Shown: positions 51,515 through 58,816 of the stretch, in pieces | How positions within the stretch are numbered: the first letter of the stretch is position 1 | How the letters are laid out: the number at the start of each line of letters is the position of its first letter | Assembly: GCF_003945345.1 (NCBI RefSeq) | Contig: NZ_AP019308.1 | Coordinates: 3,472,001-3,536,000, forward strand | Direction of reading: 5' to 3' | Source of the DNA: Paenibacillus baekrokdamisoli | GTDB taxonomy: Bacteria; Bacillota; Bacilli; Paenibacillales; Paenibacillaceae | DNA length: 64,000 nucleotides | Notes under the pieces: model-generated | The model's input: only the letters and a program-made list of their open reading frames with translations | The model's database searches: none | Told to the model about the DNA's origin: nothing | Position numbers and translations under genes: made by a program

Positions 51515-52887
51515 ATCTTCATATACACGTAAAAGTGAATGTGTTGACCATCAACAGCAGCTTCATATCGGTACTCATGCTGATCCAAAATCGCCTTCAC
51601 AATTGCGAGCCCAAGGCCAGTCCCTGAAATTTCTTTGCTCCGAGACTGCTCGAGCACGTAGAAGGGCTCCCAGATTTTATGTATATCATCAATCATCTGT
51701 TCGATCCCATTCTTCATATGAAATAAGAGTTCCTCTCCTCGCAGCTGTAAGGATATTTCAATCTGTTGATTCGTTGTATACTTCATGGCATTGCTCAGAA
51801 GATTATTCACTACTATTCGAATCTTGTCTGGGTCCGCGTAGATGAGAGAAGCCGCAGCTGCTGGTTCTTCTTGAATCAGAAGTGAGATCTGTTTCGATTG
51901 CAGCTTAATCTCGAATTTCTCGGCACAAGCATGAAAGAGAGGACTGAAAGAAAAGACAGTTCGCTCTAACGCATTTTGTTCGATCTTTGCAACATTCAAT
52001 AATTCATCAATCAGCCTCGTGATGCTATCGGTCTGCCGCAGAATCGTATCCGTGTAGCTCCCATCATCCAACCCATCCTTCATCCCCTCCGCATAGGCTT
52101 GAATTAACGAAATTGGCGTTTTCAACTCATGGGTAATATCTGACATGAACAGCTTTAAGCTCTGATTCTTTCTTGTTAAATCCTGATGCGCTGTATGCAA
52201 TTTATGACTCATCGTATTAATGCTCACAGCCAATTCTTCAATCTCATCCCCAGTATGAATGTGGACTTGCTTGAACTTAAGCTCTGAAATCTCCTTCGCA
52301 GCTTCCCCCAACTCTTGAAGAGGTCTCGTAATCCGATACGACAATATCCAGACGATAACAACCATGATCAGGATCGAAATAATTCCCAAATAGAGTATGA
52401 ATTCATTCATGATCTGGATCGTGTCATGCAAGTAAGCCATTGATAGACCAATAAGCACGATGTTGTGATCCTTTTGGATGAACCTCGCATAAAAGCTCGA
52501 TTTCAACTTCCCTTGATCATAAATCTTATTCACCTGATGACCGGCTTGCACCTTGGCGAGAGACTCACTAGTGATCCAAAACTTATTCAAGGTGACTCTC
52601 TTATTAGATAATTGCTGCAATAGCGCTTCATTTAATTGATTCACATTCCCCGGCATAGCAGCGTAAACAATCGTCAGGTTATACTTAGCCTCCAGCTGCG
52701 GAAGCGCAGCTAGGAACTTCTTCATTGGCATCTGTTCAATCGATTCTGTGACTTGTCCTAGCTTTTCCTTGGTTTTGAAGATATAGTACTTGGGCAAAAA
52801 GACATTTGCGAGGATGGCTAAGATGACGAAGATGAATACGATGGCGAGTGAAATACTCACGAAGAGTTTTCTCCCCAGCTTATTCAT
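51493..52887 (-). CDS. Sensor histidine kinase
   Basis: 464 residues. Two membrane segments (LFVSISLAIVFIFVILAILANVFL and ILYLGIISILIMVVIVWIL) flank a 130-residue extracytoplasmic sensor. HAMP is followed by HisKA with the phosphorylated His in MSDITHELKTPISLIQAYAEGMKDGL, and HATPase with NNLLSNAMKYTTN and SGTGLGLAIVKAIL. ATG 52887 (GGAGG 6 nt upstream) overlaps the end of the response-regulator gene by 8 bp, so the pair is co-translated. The signal is unknown. Confidence 0.93.
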   Translation of the reverse strand: MNKLGRKLFVSISLAIVFIFVILAILANVFLPKYYIFKTKEKLGQVTESIEQMPMKKFLAALPQLEAKYNLTIVYAAMPGNVNQLNEALLQQLSNKRVTLNKFWITSESLAKVQAGHQVNKIYDQGKLKSSFYARFIQKDHNIVLIGLSMAYLHDTIQIMNEFILYLGIISILIMVVIVWILSYRITRPLQELGEAAKEISELKFKQVHIHTGDEIEELAVSINTMSHKLHTAHQDLTRKNQSLKLFMSDITHELKTPISLIQAYAEGMKDGLDDGSYTDTILRQTDSITRLIDELLNVAKIEQNALERTVFSFSPLFHACAEKFEIKLQSKQISLLIQEEPAAAASLIYADPDKIRIVVNNLLSNAMKYTTNQQIEISLQLRGEELLFHMKNGIEQMIDDIHKIWEPFYVLEQSRSKEISGTGLGLAIVKAILDQHEYRYEAAVDGQHIHFYVYMKINNSPTA

Positions 52888-53527
52888 GTGCTCCCTCCAC
52901 ACTGTACCCTAGACCTCTGTTTGTCTTGATCACGGCTTCTCCCACCTTCGCCCGCAATCTTCGAATATGCGTATCTACTGTCCGTTCATCGCCAAAATAA
53001 TCAAGCCCCCATACCAAATCCAGCAGTTGATGCCTCGTGAGAATATTCCCTTTGTTCCGAACCAGACAATGCATGAGCTCGAACTCCGTTTTCGTCGCTT
53101 GTACATCGCGTCCATCAAGGTACAGCTTATTGCCTTCCAGAGCTATTCGGATATTGTGGTAATGAATATCCTTTTCATCCCCCAACAGCTTCTTCACACG
53201 AAGAACTAGAATTTTGGGGTGGAAGGGTTTACGGATGAATTCGTCCGCGCCAATATGCAGAGCCTTTAATTCATCCTCCTGCTCGCTTTTCGCGGTAAGA
53301 ATCAAGACCTTCTTGTCAGAACGCGCCTTGATCTCCATACATACCTCAAGGCCATTCACCTTCGGCATCATCCAGTCTAAGATGGCCAAATCGATTTTCT
53401 CCCGGTAAAAGATCTCCAGAGCCTTCTCTCCATCCTCGGCCTCAAACACTTTATAGCCTTCCTTTTCAAAATAGGCTCTTAAAATTTTCAGCATATCTCG
53501 TTCATCATCTGCAATTAGAATCTGCAT
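52880..53527 (-). CDS. OmpR/PhoB-family response regulator
   Basis: 215 residues. The receiver domain has ILIADDERDML, the phosphorylated Asp in LAILDWMMPKVNG, VLILTAKSE and FIRKPFHPKIL. The winged-helix DNA-binding domain has VQATKTEFELMHCLVRNKGNILTRHQLLDLVWGLDYFGDERTVDTHIRRLRAKVGEAVIKTNRGLGYSVE. ATG is 6 nt after AGGAG. Its likely targets are the TGTAAC-N5-TGTCAC repeats at 53558 (its own divergent promoter region) and 49047. Confidence 0.93.
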   Translation of the reverse strand: MQILIADDERDMLKILRAYFEKEGYKVFEAEDGEKALEIFYREKIDLAILDWMMPKVNGLEVCMEIKARSDKKVLILTAKSEQEDELKALHIGADEFIRKPFHPKILVLRVKKLLGDEKDIHYHNIRIALEGNKLYLDGRDVQATKTEFELMHCLVRNKGNILTRHQLLDLVWGLDYFGDERTVDTHIRRLRAKVGEAVIKTNRGLGYSVEGAHE

Positions 53528-53557
53528 CGATATCTCCTATTCCAGCTCGCGTCCAGT

Positions 53558-53590
53558 TGTAACATTATTGTCACGAAGCTCCTTTATAGT
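53558..53590 (+). promoter_or_regulatory. Response-regulator-type direct repeat and -10 of phosphoesterase gene
   Basis: TGTAAC (53558-53563), 5 bp, TGTCAC (53569-53574), then 10 bp to TATAGT (53585-53590). Spacing is identical to the site before the GH101-like gene. No -35 is visible at the proper place, as in activator-dependent promoters. Confidence 0.65.
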
Positions 53591-53614
53591 CTTGTTGTAA
53601 GGGGGAAGGACGCT

Positions 53615-54481
53615 ATGAAATATGTATACAAACGCTCTGCTTTTATCAAAATCTTACTTATACTTATGATTCTTGTCTCCGGTACGCTCTATTATTATGC
53701 AAGACATATCGAACCGAATCTACTCCATGTTCGTTATCAAACTATACGAAGCTCTTCAGTTACTAAGGATTTGGACGGCATCCGTATCCTTCAATTTAGT
53801 GATCTCCATCTAGGACCGTTCTATTCGCTAGCCGAGCTTAAGCAGCTTGTGAAACGGATTAATGAACTGCATCCAGACCTCGTCGTATTCACAGGCGATC
53901 TCGTAGATAACTTCGCTCAGTACCCTACTCAGGGTAGCATTGCGCCGATTTTAAAACAAATACAAGCGCCACTCGGGAAATATGCGGTCTATGGCAATCA
54001 CGATCAAGGAGGTGGGGGCAAGCAAATCTATCGTCGACTCTTAGCGGACAGTAACTTCGTTTTACTCGTAAATGAGCAAAACAGGATTCGTATTCAGCAA
54101 AGTGAGCTCACAATTGTGGGGCTAGATGATTTCTTACTCGGTTCTCCGAATATTAAAAAGGCATTCCAGCACGTACCCGAAGATGGATTCACACTGCTGC
54201 TTGCCCACGAACCCGACATTGCGGATCGAGTCCGAACATACCCGATTGATCTGCAGCTCTCCGGCCACAGCCATGGCGGACAGGTTCGTCTTCCTTGGTT
54301 CGGCTCCCTCTATACGCCCCCTCTTGCAAGGAAATATAGGGAGGGACTCTATAGGATTGTAGGCGCAAGGAAACCAATGACCTTATATGTGAATAGGGGT
54401 ATCGGGATTACGAGGCTGCCTTTTCGATTCAGCAGCGTGCCTGAGCTTGCGGTCTTCACCTTGCAGCATGAAGCCAGCTGA
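53615..54481 (+). CDS. Membrane-anchored metallophosphoesterase (YkuE-like)
   Basis: 288 residues. One N-terminal membrane segment (FIKILLILMILVSGTLYYYA) precedes a calcineurin-like domain with all metal motifs: ILQFSDLHLGPF, VVFTGDLVDN, YAVYGNHDQGG, LLLAHEPDIAD and LSGHSHGGQVRLP. It is exposed outside the membrane and may hydrolyse phosphodiesters, e.g. of lipids. It is divergent from the response regulator and has its predicted binding site upstream. The CuA lipoprotein gene follows on the same strand. Confidence 0.9.
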   Translation: MKYVYKRSAFIKILLILMILVSGTLYYYARHIEPNLLHVRYQTIRSSSVTKDLDGIRILQFSDLHLGPFYSLAELKQLVKRINELHPDLVVFTGDLVDNFAQYPTQGSIAPILKQIQAPLGKYAVYGNHDQGGGGKQIYRRLLADSNFVLLVNEQNRIRIQQSELTIVGLDDFLLGSPNIKKAFQHVPEDGFTLLLAHEPDIADRVRTYPIDLQLSGHSHGGQVRLPWFGSLYTPPLARKYREGLYRIVGARKPMTLYVNRGIGITRLPFRFSSVPELAVFTLQHEAS

Positions 54482-54590
54482 AGAAGCCCTAAGGAACAAC
54501 TTGAACAGATGCTGCCCATTCTATCAGGGGATTTTAATGTTCGCAGGCTATTATAAGCGTGAAGACCAATTCGACAGGAGTGATAGAACA

Positions 54591-55007
54591 GTGAAAATCA
54601 GAACAGGTATACTTTTTTTGATGCTGATCCTCATTGCGGCACTGGCCAGCGCCTGCGGAAGCAGCAGCACGTCAGATACCGCGAACACTGCGAACGCTAC
54701 GAGTACTACGAGCGCGGCGGATTCGTCTGCTACGGGCAAAACCGTGGAGATCAAACTGGGAGCTAAAGATTTTGAGTATGATCAAAAGGAGATCCATGTC
54801 AAGAAAGGCAACCATGTAAAAATCACACTTACGAGTGATGATGGCGGCCATGGATTCACCATTCCCGATTACAACGTAGATATCCAAGGCAATAAAAGTG
54901 CAGAGTTCGATGCCAAGAACGCGGGAACCTTCGAGTATCATTGCTCCGTCATGTGCGGAACGGGACATACCCAGATGAAGGGGAAGCTCATCGTCGACGA
55001 GGCTTAG
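54591..55007 (+). CDS. CuA-type cupredoxin lipoprotein (COX2-like periplasmic domain)
   Basis: 138 residues. A lipoprotein signal (VKIRTGILFLMLILIAALASAC) and a Ser/Thr/Ala-rich linker are followed by a cupredoxin domain. His in GGHGFTIP and the block HCSVMCGTGHTQM supply the complete CuA ligand set (CxxxC, His, Met) known from cytochrome oxidase subunit II and nitrous oxide reductase. There are no transmembrane oxidase segments. I start at GTG 54591, which follows AGGAG by 10 nt; a longer open frame upstream overlaps the phosphoesterase end and has no signal peptide. It may carry electrons or copper at the outer membrane face. Confidence 0.85.
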   Translation: MKIRTGILFLMLILIAALASACGSSSTSDTANTANATSTTSAADSSATGKTVEIKLGAKDFEYDQKEIHVKKGNHVKITLTSDDGGHGFTIPDYNVDIQGNKSAEFDAKNAGTFEYHCSVMCGTGHTQMKGKLIVDEA

Positions 55008-55029
55008 CCGGTCGGACAAGAACACAAAA

Positions 55030-55061
55030 AAGGCAGAGAACCGCTTAGGCGTTCCTGCCTT
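55030..55061. terminator. Terminator between CuA lipoprotein and transglutaminase-like genes
   Basis: AAGGCAG (55030-55036) pairs with CTGCCTT (55055-55061), extended inside by GAAC/GTTC with one bulged base. Confidence 0.75.
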
Positions 55062-55108
55062 ATTAACGTACACTAATATATTATCGGCTCCGCCTTCTAC
55101 TAGCTTGC

Positions 55109-55891
55109 TCAATTCGCAGCAGGATACCATTTCACCCACTGATGATCTTTTTTCATTTGAGCATCATTCTTCAAAAAGTAACTATAGCTTACCTTCCCTT
55201 CACGATCAGGGATAGGGTCATCCCAGGTAACATCCATGTGATACCAAGTGTCTCCAATATGAACCAAGTTCCATACATGATTACCGGAATCAACAGTACC
55301 TTCAATGATGCGGACTTCAATCCCTGCCTCATTCAACATCCGATAGGCCAGCAAAGAATAGCCTTGGCAAACCGTCTTTCCCGTATGAATTGCATCATAA
55401 GCGGTGTACCGCTCAAGCGACAAGTCATAGGCGACATGAAGCACTATCCAGTCGTGAATCATTTTGATCTTTTGCAGATCAGTCATATAAGGCTTTATGA
55501 TCGTAGGCAGCAGTTTTTTGATTTGTGCAGCGACTTGTTCTGTTTGTCCCGCTGTTTCCCTGTATTTAATCGATATCTTGATTTTGGCTGTGGATCCCCA
55601 AGTCCGAATCGTATACAAGTACGAGTCAAGAATGTAAGCCGTATAATCATCTTTGGCGAAAACATTCCGCAGCAGCTTGGCAAAGTCTGCTGATAATTCC
55701 TTCTGATCGCCAGTATATTCCATCGTGATTTCATTGGATTGTTCTCGTATTTTCTGATCAAGCTTACTCTCAAGCTCCTTCATTGTTGAAGCGCTAGTGA
55801 CTGTAGGCGAAGGCGTATAATAAAAATCAGATCCAAGTCCAAATAGTAGAAGCAGGGCTACTAAACTAAATCTGAACATGAGCTGCTTCAT
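55109..55891 (-). CDS. Secreted transglutaminase-like protein
   Basis: 260 residues. A signal peptide or anchor (FRFSLVALLLLFGLGSDF) is followed by a helical region and a transglutaminase-like core. The core has the full Cys-His-Asp triad: HTGKTVCQGYSLLAYRMLNEAGIE (Cys), DSGNHVWNLVHIGDTWYHMDVTWDDP (His and Asp). The signature SYFLKNDAQMKKDHQWV is common in Firmicute surface proteins of this family. It may crosslink or cleave wall-associated proteins or peptides. A ribosome site (GGGGGAGGAG) precedes the ATG. Confidence 0.88.
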   Translation of the reverse strand: MKQLMFRFSLVALLLLFGLGSDFYYTPSPTVTSASTMKELESKLDQKIREQSNEITMEYTGDQKELSADFAKLLRNVFAKDDYTAYILDSYLYTIRTWGSTAKIKISIKYRETAGQTEQVAAQIKKLLPTIIKPYMTDLQKIKMIHDWIVLHVAYDLSLERYTAYDAIHTGKTVCQGYSLLAYRMLNEAGIEVRIIEGTVDSGNHVWNLVHIGDTWYHMDVTWDDPIPDREGKVSYSYFLKNDAQMKKDHQWVKWYPAAN

Positions 55892-56028
55892 TTGCCTGCT
55901 CCTCCCCCTTTAACTATCGATTGATCACACTTTAACAGTCATTTGCCAACAATTCCTAGTTATAGTATACCCAAACCTTACATGTAAATAAAGTGTAAGT
56001 AAAATTGAGTTGCCATAAATTTAAGCCT

Positions 56029-56172
56029 GGGCAGTCCGAGGTCATTGCAAAAGCCATTTTTATTGCTACCTCAAAATTCCATCATCCCGTACACGCCCAT
56101 GAATGGTCACCGGAGAAGACAGATGAAGAATTTGATGCCGTATGGAATTTGCTTCTTACAGGCATCGCATAA
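56029..56172 (+). pseudogene. C-terminal fragment of a TetR-family regulator
   Basis: The plus strand reads GQSEVIAKAIFIATSKFHHPVHAHEWSPEKTDEEFDAVWNLLLTGIA and a stop. The helical pattern and the AVWNLLLTGI end fit the last about 47 residues of a TetR-type ligand domain. No start or HTH is present upstream. A good terminator follows, as after a real gene. It is a deletion remnant; the family call is moderate. Confidence 0.5.
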
Positions 56173-56201
56173 TATGGCTTAGCGCAAGTTTCGTAACTTT
56201 G

Positions 56202-56234
56202 AACCCTTCTGATGAAATAATCAGAAGGGTTTTT
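56202..56234 (+). terminator. Terminator after TetR remnant
   Basis: AACCCTTCTGAT (56202-56213) pairs with ATCAGAAGGGTT (56220-56231), followed by TTTTT. Confidence 0.85.
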
Positions 56235-56348
56235 CTAAGATGATAGCGATTATTTATGATTATGCCTTGAATGCTTGGCTTTCAGAAAATAGAAAAAGAA
56301 GCCATGCTCAGTTAGCTTGACTTCTTCATTAATATTGTTGAACCATAA

Positions 56349-56558
56349 TTATTTGAGAATAAACAATTCCTCTACAGGTACCCTAAATATTCTTGCCAAT
56401 TTAATTGCTAACATTGTGCTGGGTATAAACTTACCATTTTCGATTGTGTTTATGGTTTTTCTAGTCACTCCAACCAATTCGGCTAACTTCTCTTGAGTAA
56501 GATTCATTTTGGCTCTTTGTACTTTTATTGTGTTTTCTAGGAATTCTTCAGTCATCAT
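56349..56558 (-). CDS. Small XRE-family HTH regulator (YozG-like)
   Basis: 69 residues, essentially one HTH_3 domain: TIKVQRAKMNLTQEKLAELVGVTRKTINTIENGKFIPSTMLAIKLARIFRVPVEELFIL. I start at ATG 56558 (GGGG 5 nt upstream), 13 bp after the stop of the membrane-protein gene. A longer reading from 56585 overlaps that gene. Such short HTH proteins are commonly paired with a small membrane protein, as here. It probably controls this pair. Confidence 0.88.
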   Translation of the reverse strand: MMTEEFLENTIKVQRAKMNLTQEKLAELVGVTRKTINTIENGKFIPSTMLAIKLARIFRVPVEELFILK

Positions 56559-56571
56559 GTTAACCCCAATA

Positions 56572-57039
56572 TTAGTCTTTTTCAATTACTAGGTAAGATA
56601 TAAGGATAGCTATGACTCCAACAAAAATGGATGAAAGCAAAACAAAAGAAACATTCAAATCAATAAATCCGTTAATGGCCATCAAAAATGCAATAAACCC
56701 CATGAGTACCCAAAACCCTATCGTAAAGCTCTTAAATCGAATTACTTGAATATATTCATCATTTAAGGAATTTGCCAACTCACGTTTTTTTCGAAGAAGT
56801 CGTGAGAATTGTACAATTCGAAAGAGGTAATACGCCCAAACCAACCCACCAATGGCAGAAATAATGGAACCCCACCCTGCCAAGGGTCTGGATGTAAAAT
56901 AGTGGAATAAATTCGGAAGTTGCCATACTATAAAACCAACCAAATTACCAATAAGTATTTTCCTTCTATTAATTTCCAACCGAGCTGTTTCAGACGCCAA
57001 ATGTATAGCCTCCTCAATAATGTAACCTATGTTACTCAT
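56572..57039 (-). CDS. Membrane protein paired with the HTH regulator
   Basis: 155 residues with four hydrophobic segments: ILIGNLVGFIVWQLPNLFHYF, WGSIISAIGGLVWAYYLF, IGFWVLMGFIAFLMAINGFI and VSFVLLSSIFVGVIAILISYLV. A basic cytoplasmic stretch (SRLLRKKRELANSLNDEYIQVIRFKS) lies in the middle. I know no function. Its stop is 13 bp before the HTH gene, so the two form an operon. Confidence 0.8.
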   Translation of the reverse strand: MSNIGYIIEEAIHLASETARLEINRRKILIGNLVGFIVWQLPNLFHYFTSRPLAGWGSIISAIGGLVWAYYLFRIVQFSRLLRKKRELANSLNDEYIQVIRFKSFTIGFWVLMGFIAFLMAINGFIDLNVSFVLLSSIFVGVIAILISYLVIEKD

Positions 57040-57176
57040 TATATAACCTTTTCGTTACATTTTCAAGGGACGACATTTTTAATACCATCTGAAGTTCAGC
57101 TCCGCTTTACCACTATTTATGATATGGTTCACCTTATACGCTATAACTGCTAAATTCTCAGTAAATCTTATGCCGA

Positions 57177-57599
57177 TCAAAACAAAAGAATCGTACATGT
57201 TAACCCGAAATACAAACAAAGCGGACTATATAACCATGTATCATTTCTAGCGAATACAGTGTGTTTTACTTTCTTGAAAAATCCTATATGTGTAAAGTCA
57301 CCTATCGCCCGAAGAAAGAAAACAGCAGCGCAAACGATACACCCTCCTCTTATTAGGGTAGCTGGTATAACGGAATGTAGATAACCGCCCTGAACTAGAA
57401 GAATGAAGCACACGATTAGCATAAGGGTAGCCACAGCTAGTGTCCCTATCTTATGAGGAACAAAAGCAGGCTTATTCTCCCCCGCTTTCGAAGGTATGAC
57501 CGCACCGACACCCCAGCGACCCCCATACGCCCAATAAATATGTAAGATGCTGATCAGACCCAAAAGACTTACAGTTGATAATGTCATAACGAATTTCAT
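57177..57599 (-). CDS. DUF3995-family membrane protein
   Basis: 140 residues with four membrane segments. The family landmarks are SILHIYWAYGGRWGVGAVIP near the N-terminus and FFLRAIGDFTHIGFFKKVKHTVFARNDTWLYSPLCLYFGL at the end. Function unknown. GGAGG lies 7 nt before the ATG. It is transcribed after the small membrane protein gene at 57635, probably in one unit controlled by the TetR regulator nearby. Confidence 0.88.
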   Translation of the reverse strand: MKFVMTLSTVSLLGLISILHIYWAYGGRWGVGAVIPSKAGENKPAFVPHKIGTLAVATLMLIVCFILLVQGGYLHSVIPATLIRGGCIVCAAVFFLRAIGDFTHIGFFKKVKHTVFARNDTWLYSPLCLYFGLTCTILLF

Positions 57600-57634
57600 T
57601 AGAACGCCTCCAAAATCATCTTATTTAAACTTGC

Positions 57635-57955
57635 TCAAAATCCTAACAAGGTTTCCAAAAACATTAAAAATACAAACAGTTTCGTTTGCGGCCTAGGGAG
57701 TACACGAACTAAAATAAGTGAAAATATTAATGTCAGTACATTATTTCCTTGGCAAAGATATTTCATCGAACTCGATTCCAGCTTAACGTTAATCATAACT
57801 AAATTAATGATAGCGTTGGAGATTAATGCCAGCCCACCGCTCACGAACCACATCGATTCTTGAGTCATAGATTTGTGTATTCTGGGTGCTATGCAGATAT
57901 GAATAAACCCCAAGAGCATAATCATTAATGCCACTATGAGGTATACTATTTTCAT
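57635..57955 (-). CDS. Small membrane protein
   Basis: 106 residues with four hydrophobic stretches (MKIVYLIVALMIMLLGFIHICIAP, WFVSGGLALISNAIINLVMINV, LTLIFSLILVRVLP, LFVFLMFLETLLGF). I start at ATG 57955, after GAAAGGAGC; the reading from 57976 includes this site. I recognise no family. A perfect 18-bp operator-like palindrome lies 49 bp upstream. Confidence 0.75.
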   Translation of the reverse strand: MKIVYLIVALMIMLLGFIHICIAPRIHKSMTQESMWFVSGGLALISNAIINLVMINVKLESSSMKYLCQGNNVLTLIFSLILVRVLPRPQTKLFVFLMFLETLLGF

Positions 57956-58003
57956 GTAAAAAGCTCCTTTCTCCATCTAATATGGGAGTCGTTAGCAGCC
58001 GAG

Positions 58004-58021
58004 ACATACGGTTCCGTATGT
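58004..58021. promoter_or_regulatory. TetR-type operator O1 (ACATACGG-TT-CCGTATGT)
   Basis: Perfect palindrome with 8-bp arms between the TetR gene and the small membrane-protein operon. It closely matches O2 at 58603-58620. Confidence 0.75.
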
Positions 58022-58078
58022 TTGATGCATTTTTTATGCCCCTATGGGTCGTACAACCACATTAAGGGACATGCGTAA

Positions 58079-58591
58079 TCATATATTTAATAAAATCATG
58101 AACATTTTTTCGATATCAAAATTTGTATTGGCCTCAATTCGGGGCATCCACCCTACATAAGTTAAATAAGTAAGTCTGGCCCTGTCTATCGCTTCCGTAA
58201 GCGTCAGACCCTTCCTTTGATAGAGCACAGCAAGACAATTCATTCTTTGCTCCTCAATATCAACTAAACGAGCTGCCACGATAGGGTCATGTTTGGCCCA
58301 AGCATATATGCCAATCTCAATTTTCTTGTCCCGATTGATACTTATGTGAAGCAGCTGTTCCAATGAGGAATTATCCTGTTCTATACTATGAATGATCCGT
58401 TTGGTTGCATAATCTTCCCAATAATCCATCATGGAATCCAGAAGCTCTTTACGATCTCGAAAGTAGTGGTAAAAGCTCCCTTTACTTATATTGAGCGTCC
58501 GAGCAAGTATTTCGACACGAACTTCATGTATTCCAGCTTCAGCTAGTTTATTCAATCCAGCTTTTACCCAGTCTTCCCTGGTTAATTGCAT
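58079..58591 (-). CDS. TetR/AcrR-family regulator
   Basis: 170 residues. The HTH is TREDWVKAGLNKLAEAGIHEVRVEILARTLNISKGSFYHYFRDRKELLDSM; the rest is a short helical ligand domain (YAWAKHDPIVAARLVDIEEQRMNCLAVLYQRKG). ATG lies 4 nt after GAGGTGA. Two matching palindromes flank the gene: one directly upstream of its own start, one upstream of the next operon on the same strand. It likely represses itself and the two small membrane-protein genes. Confidence 0.92.
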   Translation of the reverse strand: MQLTREDWVKAGLNKLAEAGIHEVRVEILARTLNISKGSFYHYFRDRKELLDSMMDYWEDYATKRIIHSIEQDNSSLEQLLHISINRDKKIEIGIYAWAKHDPIVAARLVDIEEQRMNCLAVLYQRKGLTLTEAIDRARLTYLTYVGWMPRIEANTNFDIEKMFMILLNI

Positions 58592-58602
58592 GACTCACCT
58601 CT

Positions 58603-58620
58603 AGATACGGCAGCGTATGT
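58603..58620. promoter_or_regulatory. TetR-type operator O2 (AGATACGG-CA-GCGTATGT)
   Basis: Imperfect copy of O1, 12 bp upstream of the TetR start codon. Both arms keep ATACG and CGTATGT. Confidence 0.65.
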
Positions 58621-58751
58621 TTTTATTAGGTTACTACCCTGTTTCTATATTGTCAATAGATTGACCTTTCTGGATTAACCTTTCTAGATAATCTAAGCAA
58701 AATAGTGGCCGGTAAGCCTTTTGTTATTTCATCATGGAATTGCCTTCTGTA

Positions 58752-58760
58752 CATATGATA
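58752..58760 (+). promoter_or_regulatory. Possible SigK-type -10 of the laccase gene
   Basis: CATATGATA fits the CATAnnnTA -10 pattern of SigK promoters, and coat laccases are often SigK-dependent. No clear -35 is seen, so this is weak. Confidence 0.3.
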
Positions 58761-58816
58761 GTAACGATCAATGTTTGGAGGAGTAAAGGAATAAATTAAG
58801 GAGGTGTTCTATCTAT

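Larger units (their letters stand above)
55892..56348. other. 457-bp spacer with a TetR remnant and terminator
   Basis: It carries an inverted repeat CTTACA-N11-TGTAAG (near 55979-56001), a gene remnant (56029-56172) and a terminator (56202-56234). No intact gene is seen. Confidence 0.5.
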
